NCBI GenBank assembly: GCA_944372745.1
Contig: CALWAB010000043.1
Location: 1 to 5,533, forward strand
Direction: 5' to 3'
Length of the DNA: 5,533 bases
Origin: an uncultured Clostridia bacterium
GTDB taxonomy: Bacteria > Bacillota > Clostridia > Christensenellales > UBA1242
Both the position numbers and the translations under genes were made by a program. Positions 1 to 4,596 of the stretch are shown here, in pieces (the stretch's first letter is position 1; every line of letters starts with the position of its first letter). The notes beneath the pieces were generated by a model, which was not told where the DNA came from, did no database searches, and worked only from the letters and a program-made list of their open reading frames with translations.

Positions 1-93
1 ACTCAATATGGTAGAATGTGGCTTCGCTCCAAAGGCATAAAACTCTACAATTTTGATTTAAAAAGCGAAAAAATGCAAGATTTAGAAAAATGA
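1..93 (+). CDS. 3' end of an unidentified protein (partial)
   Basis: Frame 1 is open from the first base and gives 30 residues, ending in a TGA that is followed directly by TAA. The fragment starts TQYGRMWLRSKGIKLYNFDL and ends in a lysine- and glutamate-rich tail (KSEKMQDLEK). I do not recognise the family, and 30 residues are too few to assign one. It is taken as a real gene end because the frame is open from the window edge, the composition is protein-like (Trp, Gly, Arg and aromatics in an AT-rich context), and a strong intrinsic terminator starts about 20 bases after the stop. The upstream part lies outside the window. Confidence 0.6.
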   Translation, partial: TQYGRMWLRSKGIKLYNFDLKSEKMQDLEK

Positions 94-113
94 TAATTTA
101 CAAAAATATAAAG

Positions 114-155
114 AATGCTAAGTAAAAATAACACCTTTACTTAGCATTTTTCTTT
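114..155 (+). terminator. Intrinsic terminator of the upstream plus-strand gene
   Basis: A perfect 13-bp stem (AATGCTAAGTAAA at 114-126 and TTTACTTAGCATT at 136-148) encloses a 9-base loop and runs into a T-rich tract at 147-155 (TTTTT C TTT). It starts about 20 bases after the TGA at 91-93, which fits termination of that gene. Read from the minus strand, the stem is followed by CTTTATATTTTT, a weaker U tract, so it may also stop minus-strand transcripts such as that of the small G-tract ORF. Confidence 0.88.
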
Positions 156-284
156 ATATAACTATCATTTTTAACTTTTGAATTGAATTAAATCATTTTA
201 AATAACAATACTATTATTTCCTTGTTGTAGTTTTTGCTCTTTTTACTCGCATTTTGTTTTTTATTGGGGGACAAATATTTATAT

Positions 285-332
285 CTATTTACTAAATACC
301 CCCCCCCCCCCTAGCATTTTTCTCTCGTTCAT
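285..332 (-). CDS. Candidate small ORF interrupted by a poly-G tract, possibly phase-variable
   Basis: On the minus strand, ATG at 332-330 is preceded by AAGGAGA (347-341) at ideal spacing (9 bases from AAGGAG... to the ATG region) and by a promoter with an extended -10. As sequenced, the ORF reads MNERKMLGGGGVFSK and stops at TAG (287-285). The four glycines are encoded by a run of 13 G. If the run were 12 G (or 9, 15), translation would continue in another frame to TAA at 190-188. That gives 47 residues with a lysine- and asparagine-rich middle and a hydrophobic end (EIIVLLFKMI). With 11 or 14 G it stops almost at once. The peptide resembles nothing I know. The full set of expression signals argues that this is a real unit. 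The alternatives are a sequencing length error in the homopolymer or a decayed gene. Confidence 0.4.
   Translation of the reverse strand: MNERKMLGGGGVFSK
299..311. repeat. Homopolymer of 13 C (poly-G on the minus strand)
   Basis: Thirteen consecutive C on the plus strand in a very AT-rich surrounding. Long mononucleotide G/C tracts are known contingency loci in several bacteria because slipped-strand replication changes their length. Here the tract lies inside the candidate minus-strand ORF, between codon 7 and the C-terminal part, so each length change would switch frame. A C5 run on the minus strand (270-266) lies 28 bases downstream and could pair with it in RNA. The exact count is vulnerable to sequencing error. 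Confidence 0.95.
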
Positions 333-340
333 TTTCAATT

Positions 341-347
341 TCTCCTT
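341..347 (-). promoter_or_regulatory. Shine-Dalgarno of the small G-tract ORF
   Basis: The minus strand reads AAGGAGA followed by AATTGAAA and ATG. This is a strong anti-16S match at good spacing, and it is what selects 332 as the start. Nine bases upstream-side (ACTAAATAC, plus 350-358) are the perfect complement of the sequence just past the G tract (plus 291-299), so a hairpin in the mRNA could place this site in a roughly 50-base loop. Confidence 0.6.
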
Positions 348-368
348 AAGTATTTAGTTTACACTTTC

Positions 369-397
369 ATTTTAACACATTGTTTTATTATTAGCAA
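369..397 (-). promoter_or_regulatory. Sigma-A-type promoter with extended -10 for the small G-tract ORF
   Basis: On the minus strand, TTGCTA (397-392), a 17-base spacer and TAAAAT (374-369) are present, with TG one base ahead of the -10 (377-376), which makes an extended -10. The predicted start is near 362, giving a leader of about 30 nt that contains the Shine-Dalgarno. No other minus-strand start lies nearby for it to serve. Confidence 0.55.
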
Positions 398-559
398 TTA
401 TTTTGCATATAATTGCGAAATTAATTATATTTTTTATAATTATTTATAAATAATATGTGTTCTTTGTTTTAAAGGGATGTAATAAATAAAAAGGCATTTA
501 AAATATCACTTAAACAGAATAATTTCAATATTGTACCCACCCAAAATTATAAAACTTAA

Positions 560-599
560 AAATGTATATAGTGATTTTGAAAAACAACTATATACATTT
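560..599. repeat. Perfect 13-bp inverted repeat (hairpin)
   Basis: AAATGTATATAGT (560-572) and ACTATATACATTT (587-599) are exact complements around a 14-base loop. On the minus strand the stem is followed by TTTAAGTTTTATAATTTT, so it could act as a weak terminator for the GNAT operon about 280 bases upstream. On the plus strand there is no U tract. It could also be a protein-binding site. Confidence 0.6.
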
Positions 600-877
600 A
601 ATAAAATTAGCGAAAAGAGTGCTAAAATTTTTGTATAGGACAATGAAAAAACATAAATCTTCTAAAATATTTCTTAAAATACATTATAATTCGTTAAAAT
701 TAACTCCATATTATAGACGAATATTTTTATAAGCACCTAAAACAACTAACATAATCTATTTTGTCTTATTTGCCACAATCATATCAAATGTCGTAGGTGT
801 TTTTACTTGAAAGACTTAGTTTATAGAAAATATAAAATCTACGCCACAAAATTTTTACAAATACTATACACACTAAC

Positions 878-1207
878 TTAATTTAAAACTAAGACTATGC
901 GACATAATCCATTTATATGTTGTAGGCGTTTCCCACCAGCATTTAATATTATATTTATCATTCTGTAGTTTGACAATTCTATTTCAAATTTAAAGGCAAC
1001 AATGCCTTTTCGTTCCGCTATATCTACAAGTTTAGAAAACAAAAATTTGCCATAGCCATTTGACCTATATTCTTCACTGACATATATTTCTATTGGATTA
1101 ATATCGCAATTTTTGATATAACCATAGCCAATTTGTTTATCCCCATCCATAAGTGCATACTTTGTGGCATTAACTATATTTAAATTTTTCAATTCTATTA
1201 TTTCCAT
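878..1207 (-). CDS. Small GNAT-family N-acetyltransferase
   Basis: A 109-residue protein with the GNAT fold signature. A beta strand with IYVSEEYRSNGYG (residues 41-53) supplies the acetyl-CoA pyrophosphate-binding motif (R48-S-N-G-Y-G53), followed by helix KFLFSKLVDIAERKG. A later strand AFKFEIELSN and helix YRMINIILNAGG match the usual motif B region, and a final strand CRIVLVLN closes the domain. The protein is short for the family (usually 140-170) but complete: the N-terminal part is reduced to a strand pair with a DGDKQIGYGYI turn. The family transfers acetyl groups from acetyl-CoA to amines; the substrate is not evident. The start ATG overlaps the last 10 bases of the upstream ParB-like gene, and the nearest Shine-Dalgarno candidate is weak (GGGAA about 15 bases upstream), so translation is probably coupled. 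The pairing suggests that it modifies, or works with, the upstream protein; this is inference. Confidence 0.82.
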   Translation of the reverse strand: MEIIELKNLNIVNATKYALMDGDKQIGYGYIKNCDINPIEIYVSEEYRSNGYGKFLFSKLVDIAERKGIVAFKFEIELSNYRMINIILNAGGKRLQHINGLCRIVLVLN

Positions 1208-2181
1208 TGTAATTCCATATTCCCTTTTTCTTTATTTTGTTCAATTAGTTTTTTGTCGTTAGAATTATAATGCTCTGGATTTTCTATCCATTTGTGATAA
1301 TACTTTTTGAATGATTCATAACTTTGTAATTTTGATAAATTGTAGTCAATATCATCCATTACATTAAAATCATTACCATATTCTTCTACAAACTCACTGA
1401 TTTGGTTGTCTAAAAATTGGACTAATTGTTCATCGGTCATTACTTTTTTCGCTTTTATATCTCCAACACTTTGGACTACAGTATTCCCTGTAAAATTCCA
1501 ATTTTCGTCGCGATCAAGGTATAAATCAAATTTTATATCTTGATAAGGCTGAATTATCTTTAAGATACTAGCGGTATAAGTTTTAGTATAATCAATTTCA
1601 TAGACATAAGCTTCTATGGTATATTTCTCACGAAGTGCTTGACGACCTTTTTCGTCATCTTTATCTAACATAGAAAGTTCTTTGAGATAGTGTGCCTTCA
1701 AGACATTATACCTATGAAGTCCATTGCCACCTATAACATACTTGCCTTCATCCGCTTCTTCCAGCCTTAATGGTTCGCTTTTGAAACTATCTGCCAATTT
1801 GTCCATAACTTCTTCAGTCGAATAGTCTAGCATTGACAAACTGCGTATTTTATAGCCATCGCCTTTCTCATCAAAAAAATTTGACATTAGCATAAAATTA
1901 TTACAATGGTACTCATACACACCATAGTAATTCTCAATTGAATCATTCTCAATTGAATTTCCTCCATCGTATTCGAACTCACGTTTTAAGTGAGAATACC
2001 TATAACCCAAAATGTCAGCTATAGAAACCTTCTTTAACACTTCATCAGGTTTTGATATTCTATTTTCATAAATAATAGGATTGATGTCTTTAGCTGACAA
2101 CACTACTTTTTCACGCAATTGGGCAATTTTCTTTAAATCAATATTTTGTTTCTCTATAAAATTATCAATAGTTGCACTCAT
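1198..2181 (-). CDS. ParB/sulfiredoxin-like domain protein, function unknown
   Basis: A 327-residue soluble protein with no signal peptide or membrane segment. Residues 137-166 (PLRLEEADEGKYVIGGNGLH and on to RYNVLKAHYL) have the ParB/sulfiredoxin-fold layout: a strand, the loop motif GGNGLHR (151-157) matching the family's G-x-HR nucleotide-binding box, then a helix. The strand YTIEAYVYEIDY follows, as in ParB N-terminal domains. The N-terminal 130 and C-terminal 110 residues are unassigned and rich in charged residues and tyrosine. Family members include partition CTPases, DNases and free-serine kinases, so the activity is open. The start is ATG at 2181; an in-frame TTG nine codons upstream lies inside the promoter and is rejected. 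There is no Shine-Dalgarno: the -10 ends nine bases before ATG, so the mRNA is probably leaderless. The gene overlaps the GNAT gene by 10 bp. A five-residue repeat (SIENDSIEN, residues 76-84) comes from a 15-bp tandem duplication. Confidence 0.65.
   Translation of the reverse strand: MSATIDNFIEKQNIDLKKIAQLREKVVLSAKDINPIIYENRISKPDEVLKKVSIADILGYRYSHLKREFEYDGGNSIENDSIENYYGVYEYHCNNFMLMSNFFDEKGDGYKIRSLSMLDYSTEEVMDKLADSFKSEPLRLEEADEGKYVIGGNGLHRYNVLKAHYLKELSMLDKDDEKGRQALREKYTIEAYVYEIDYTKTYTASILKIIQPYQDIKFDLYLDRDENWNFTGNTVVQSVGDIKAKKVMTDEQLVQFLDNQISEFVEEYGNDFNVMDDIDYNLSKLQSYESFKKYYHKWIENPEHYNSNDKKLIEQNKEKGNMELQWK
1930..1959. repeat. 15-bp in-frame tandem duplication inside the ParB-like gene
   Basis: ATTCTCAATTGAATC (1930-1944) is followed directly by ATTCTCAATTGAATT (1945-1959), identical in 14 of 15 bases. 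It encodes the repeated pentapeptide in SIENDSIEN and keeps the frame. It looks like a recent replication-slippage expansion in a charged, probably surface loop. Confidence 0.85.
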
Positions 2182-2190
2182 AATATAATT

Positions 2191-2219
2191 ATTATATCTA
2201 ATTTTCAATAATTAGTCAA
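2191..2219 (-). promoter_or_regulatory. Near-consensus sigma-A promoter of the ParB-like/GNAT operon
   Basis: On the minus strand, TTGACT (2219-2214), a 17-base spacer and TATAAT (2196-2191) are present: five of six and six of six matches. Only nine bases (2190-2182) separate the -10 from the ATG at 2181. The expected start of transcription is therefore 0-4 bases ahead of the start codon, giving a leaderless or almost leaderless mRNA. Confidence 0.82.
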
Positions 2220-2356
2220 TTATATATTTTTATCACTTAAAAAATTATTCATTCAATTTGGCATTGCAACTCTATTTCTCTTATCTCAAATGAAAATTAT
2301 TTATAAAACATATAATACACATATTTCGAGTTTTTAATTTTTATTTGATTTACCAC

Positions 2357-2385
2357 TTGCAAAAATGTAGGTTATATGATAAAAT
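2357..2385 (+). promoter_or_regulatory. Sigma-A promoter with extended -10 for the ABC-F gene
   Basis: TTGCAA (2357-2362), a 17-base spacer and TAAAAT (2380-2385) are present, with TGA directly ahead of the -10 (extended -10, TGn). Transcription should start near 2392, leaving a leader of about 168 nt before the ATG at 2560. A second TATAAT at 2311-2316 has no convincing -35. Confidence 0.68.
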
Positions 2386-2559
2386 ATTTTAACTTAATTG
2401 CAAGAATTGTATATCTTAATTGTGATTTAACGAAAGTGTACTCTATTTTATTAAACAATTTAATTATTTATAATTGCAAAAAAAAATATTGCTTATACAC
2501 ATTTCCACACTTTTTATTCACATTAAGTACACACCTTGCGTTTTTATTTGGAGGGAAAT
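2386..2559 (+). promoter_or_regulatory. Long AT-rich 5' leader of the ABC-F gene
   Basis: About 168 nt are transcribed before the start codon. I find no clear intrinsic terminator, no leader peptide with its own Shine-Dalgarno and no recognisable riboswitch. A 7-bp complement (AAAGTGT near 2433 and ACACTTT near 2507) and repeated TTAATTG/AATTGCAA words are the only structure seen. Leaders of antibiotic-resistance ABC-F genes are often attenuators; here that remains only a possibility. The leader ends with GGAGGG (2550-2555), the Shine-Dalgarno that sets the start at 2560. Confidence 0.4.
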
Positions 2560-4140
2560 ATGATTACTATATCAAATCTTGAATTGCGTTTTGGTGGGCA
2601 ACTATTATTTCAAGATGTAAATCTTAAGTTTGTCGCGGGCAACTGCTATGGCATCATTGGGGCTAATGGTGCTGGGAAGTCCACATTTTTAAAAATCATT
2701 TCAGGCGAGATAGACAGTTATAAGGGCAATGTGGAGATTGACGAAAAGTGCAGAATGAGTGTACTTCAACAAGACCACTTTAAATACGATGACTACACCG
2801 TGCTTGACACAGTCATTATGGGCAACAAAAAATTGTATGACATTATGAAAGAAAAAGATGCCCTTTATGCAAAACCTGATTTTAGCGAAGAAGATGGTAT
2901 GCGTGCTGCCGACCTTGAAGCAGAATTTGCTGAAATGAATGGTTGGGACGCTGAAACTGAAGTCGCACAATTACTCAATGGCTTAGGCTTAAATGATTCC
3001 ATTCTCTACACTGAAATGAAAAATTTAAAAGAGAGTGAAAAGGTCAAAATTTTACTTGCTCAAGCCCTATTTGGCACGCCAGACATACTACTACTTGACG
3101 AACCTACAAATGGTCTTGACATAAAATCTGTCGAATGGCTTGAAGATTTCCTTATAAACTTCCAAGGCACAGTCATTGTGGTATCCCACGACCGCCATTT
3201 CTTAAATACCGTATGCACTCACACGGTCGACATAGACTATGGCAGAATTACTATTTATGCTGGAAACTATGATTTCTGGTATCAAAGTAGCCAATTAAAT
3301 CAACAGTTGATGAAAAATCAAAACAAGAAAAAAGAAGAAAAAATTGCGGAACTCAAGGCATTCATTCAACGCTTCTCTGCGAACAAGAGTAAATCAAAAC
3401 AAGCAACTTCTAGAAAGAAAATACTTGAAAAGATTCAAATTGAAGAAATGCCTGCATCCAATAGAAAGTACCCTTATGTCAACTTTAAGGCTGAGAAACC
3501 ACTTTCTAAGGAAGTTCTCCAAGCAAACAATTTGACAGTCTACAATGACGAAGGCAAGCCTATCATTAACAACGCTGAATTTCGCATTAATAAGGAAGAT
3601 AAAATCGCGGTACTTGGAGATGATTTGGCTGTAACTGCATTCTTTAAAGCTCTCGCTGGCGAAAGCAAATATGACGGTTCTATTTCTAAGGGTGCTAATA
3701 CAAAAATGTCATATCTTCCTAATGATAAAAACTCATATTTTGAATGCGATTTAAATATTATCAACTGGCTAGGACAATTCACAAAAGAAACGGACGAAAC
3801 ATTTATAAGAAGTTTTCTAGGTAGAATGCTTTTCACAGGTGAAGACGGATTAAAGAAAGTCAAGGTGCTTTCTGGTGGTGAAAAGGTGCGTTGTATGTTA
3901 TCAAAGATGATGCTTGAGGCAGGCAATTTCTTAATGCTCGACCAACCTACAAACCACTTGGACCTTGAGAGCATCACTGCCCTTAACAATGCACTCATTG
4001 ATTTTGATGGCGTAGTTGTATTCGCTTCACACGACCACGAATTTTTGTCAAGTATTGCAAACCGCCTATTCATAATCAAAGACGGAAAACTCATTGACCG
4101 TATGGAAACTTATGAAGAATATATCAATAAAAATGAATAG
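2560..4140 (+). CDS. ABC-F family ATPase, YbiT/YkpA type
   Basis: A 526-residue cytoplasmic protein with two ABC ATPase domains, no membrane segments and the long charged linker (about 245-300) typical of ABC-F ribosome-associated ATPases. NBD1 has Walker A GANGAGKS (34-41), Q-loop LQQD (69-72), Walker B ILLLDEP (176-182) with catalytic E181, and H-loop SHD (209-211). Its signature is degenerate (LKESE, 156-160). NBD2 has a canonical LSGGE signature (437-441), but its Walker A is lost (GDDLAVTA, 353-360, no lysine), its Q-loop reads YLPND, and its catalytic Glu is Gln (LDQP, Q462). The linker RFSANKSKSKQATSRKK and the NHLDLESITALNNALI stretch match the YbiT/YkpA branch. Family members bind the ribosomal E site and affect translation; YbiT-type proteins are mostly non-resistance factors. 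The start is ATG at 2560, five bases after GGAGG; the in-frame TTG at 2536 has no ribosome site. It has its own promoter and appears monocistronic. Confidence 0.93.
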   Translation: MITISNLELRFGGQLLFQDVNLKFVAGNCYGIIGANGAGKSTFLKIISGEIDSYKGNVEIDEKCRMSVLQQDHFKYDDYTVLDTVIMGNKKLYDIMKEKDALYAKPDFSEEDGMRAADLEAEFAEMNGWDAETEVAQLLNGLGLNDSILYTEMKNLKESEKVKILLAQALFGTPDILLLDEPTNGLDIKSVEWLEDFLINFQGTVIVVSHDRHFLNTVCTHTVDIDYGRITIYAGNYDFWYQSSQLNQQLMKNQNKKKEEKIAELKAFIQRFSANKSKSKQATSRKKILEKIQIEEMPASNRKYPYVNFKAEKPLSKEVLQANNLTVYNDEGKPIINNAEFRINKEDKIAVLGDDLAVTAFFKALAGESKYDGSISKGANTKMSYLPNDKNSYFECDLNIINWLGQFTKETDETFIRSFLGRMLFTGEDGLKKVKVLSGGEKVRCMLSKMMLEAGNFLMLDQPTNHLDLESITALNNALIDFDGVVVFASHDHEFLSSIANRLFIIKDGKLIDRMETYEEYINKNE

Positions 4141-4149
4141 ATTAATATT

Positions 4150-4186
4150 AAAAAACACTTTAATTTGTTGACACAATTAAAGTGTT
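4150..4186 (-). terminator. Intrinsic terminator facing the minus strand
   Basis: A 12-bp perfect stem (AACACTTTAATT at 4154-4165 and AATTAAAGTGTT at 4175-4186) has a 9-base loop. The run of A at 4150-4155 becomes six T on the minus strand, directly after the stem, so the terminator works on minus-strand transcription. In the plus direction it is followed by GAGAGTGTAG with no U tract, so it is a poor terminator for the ABC-F gene ending at 4140. Its position, right after the closing repeat of the structured block, marks the 3' end of a minus-strand transcript. Confidence 0.75.
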
Positions 4187-4189
4187 GAG

Positions 4190-4568
4190 AGTGTAGACAA
4201 ATGAATTTTCTAGGAGATTTCCCATCCCTTTAGTATGAGGGGAACTACCCGTTCCCCTTCACTCCTTTAGGGCAGGATAGCATCCTGCACCTGTGGTCTT
4301 AGTTGGTACTAGTACTTACTTTATAAGTTCTTTCAAAGCAGTGACTAATGCCGTACGCTAGTACCCTTGACCTGTGGTCTTGGAAGGTGCCACTAGCCAA
4401 CCTTAATACATAAAAACAACAATCAAATATATCTTTGTGCTAACGCACAAAGTATAATTATTAGTACTTAAGTTGTGCCTAGGTACTCAACAAGACCACG
4501 CCATGGTGGGGCATCCCCCCTCTAGGGTTTTAGGGGATGAAGTCCCCTAAAAATAATTTGTCTAAACT
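4190..4568. repeat. Terminal inverted repeats bounding the structured block
   Basis: Bases 4190-4209 and the complement of 4549-4568 match at 17 of 20 positions, with nine consecutive matches (TAGACAAAT). If the unit is taken as GACAAAT...ATTTGTC, it is flanked on both sides by TA, as IS630/mariner-type insertions would be. No transposase lies inside, so this would be a non-autonomous element. The same repeats also make an ideal closing helix of an RNA, which I prefer given the flanking signals. Confidence 0.7.
4289..4381. repeat. Perfect 12-bp direct repeats within the structured block
   Basis: ACCTGTGGTCTT occurs at 4289-4300 and again at 4370-4381. Its last eight bases (GTGGTCTT) are the exact complement of AAGACCAC at 4492-4499. 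Either copy, but not both, could pair with that site in RNA, so two alternative folds are possible. Confidence 0.85.
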
Positions 4569-4596
4569 TAATAAAAATACTTTTTGCTAATTGCAA
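4568..4596 (-). promoter_or_regulatory. Possible promoter of the structured RNA
   Basis: On the minus strand, TTGCAA (4596-4591), a 17-base spacer and TATTAA (4573-4568) are present. The -10 is only four of six, but the spacing is ideal and the predicted start (4563-4561) falls exactly on the first bases of the closing helix. It lies inside the terminator hairpin of the upstream oxidoreductase gene. Confidence 0.38.

Larger units (their letters stand above)
156..877. other. Long AT-rich intergenic stretch
   Basis: No conventional gene is visible in these 722 bases on either strand. The stretch contains the minus-strand small ORF with its promoter and G13 tract (listed separately), a 16-bp perfect AT palindrome at 439-454 (ATTATTTATAAATAAT), and a 13-bp hairpin at 560-599. 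It also holds a 9-bp helix with one G-T pair and a very long loop (731-739 with 794-802), followed by a T run on the plus strand. No obvious intrinsic terminator follows the GNAT stop at 878; its transcript may run to the 560-599 hairpin, which on the minus strand is followed by scattered T runs. Confidence 0.6.
4150..4563 (-). ncRNA. Candidate structured non-coding RNA of about 410 nt, class unknown
   Basis: This block has higher GC than its surroundings, no plausible ORF, and is packed with complementarity. The ends pair: TAGACAAAT (4194-4202) with ATTTGTCTA (4556-4564), within 17/20 inverted repeats (4190-4209, 4549-4568). Inside are perfect hairpins: 10 bp at 4528-4552, 8 bp with a four-base loop at 4433-4452, 7 bp at 4272-4288 and 8 bp at 4238-4258. 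A 6-bp helix pairs 4357-4362 with 4392-4397. The minus strand is favoured because a promoter-like sequence (4596-4568) predicts a start at 4563-4561, exactly at the closing helix, and a U-tract terminator follows the other end. I find no hallmarks of RNase P RNA, tmRNA, 6S, SRP or a T-box, and no gene downstream for it to regulate in cis. The alternative is a TIR-bounded mobile element, or a plus-strand RNA ending at 4573-4607. Confidence 0.5.

Noticed and set aside
439..454. 16-bp perfect palindrome ATTATTTATAAATAAT as an operator
   Set aside because: Such palindromes are expected in A/T-only DNA, and no promoter is placed for it to control.
643..732. Plus-strand 29-codon basic ORF (MKKHKSSKIF...)
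   Set aside because: AGGA is only two bases from the ATG. There is a TGC-TAAAAT element upstream but no -35, and Lys/Ile/Asn-rich reading frames are expected by chance here.
731..804. Terminator with stem AAGCACCTA/TAGGTGTTT followed by a T run
   Set aside because: The loop is 54 bases with no convincing inner helix, too long for a normal intrinsic terminator.
2376..2582. Plus-strand ORF of 68 codons ahead of and overlapping the ABC-F start
   Set aside because: Its ATG lies inside the extended -10 of the ABC-F promoter, so it would not be on the transcript. It has no Shine-Dalgarno, and its composition is that of AT-rich leader DNA.
2701..2970. Minus-strand ORF of 89 codons inside the ABC-F gene
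   Set aside because: It is a shadow of the conserved ABC-F frame, with no ribosome site and a Phe/Val-rich composition typical of antisense reading.
3344..3535. Plus-strand ORF of 63 codons in another frame of the ABC-F linker
   Set aside because: It overlaps the conserved linker of the real gene and is a Lys/Arg-rich frame shadow.
3540..4094. Minus-strand ORF of 184 codons inside the ABC-F gene
   Set aside because: It is antisense to the NBD2 domain, where the plus frame carries recognisable motifs. It has no ribosome site or family resemblance.
4190..4568. T-box, tmRNA, RNase P RNA, SRP or 6S RNA as identity of the structured block
   Set aside because: A TGGCACC on the minus strand recalls a T-box but lacks the rest of the conserved box and a downstream gene. 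GAGGAAAGTCC/ACAGAA (RNase P), the tmRNA acceptor/T-arm ends and the SRP GGAAG-type core are not found.
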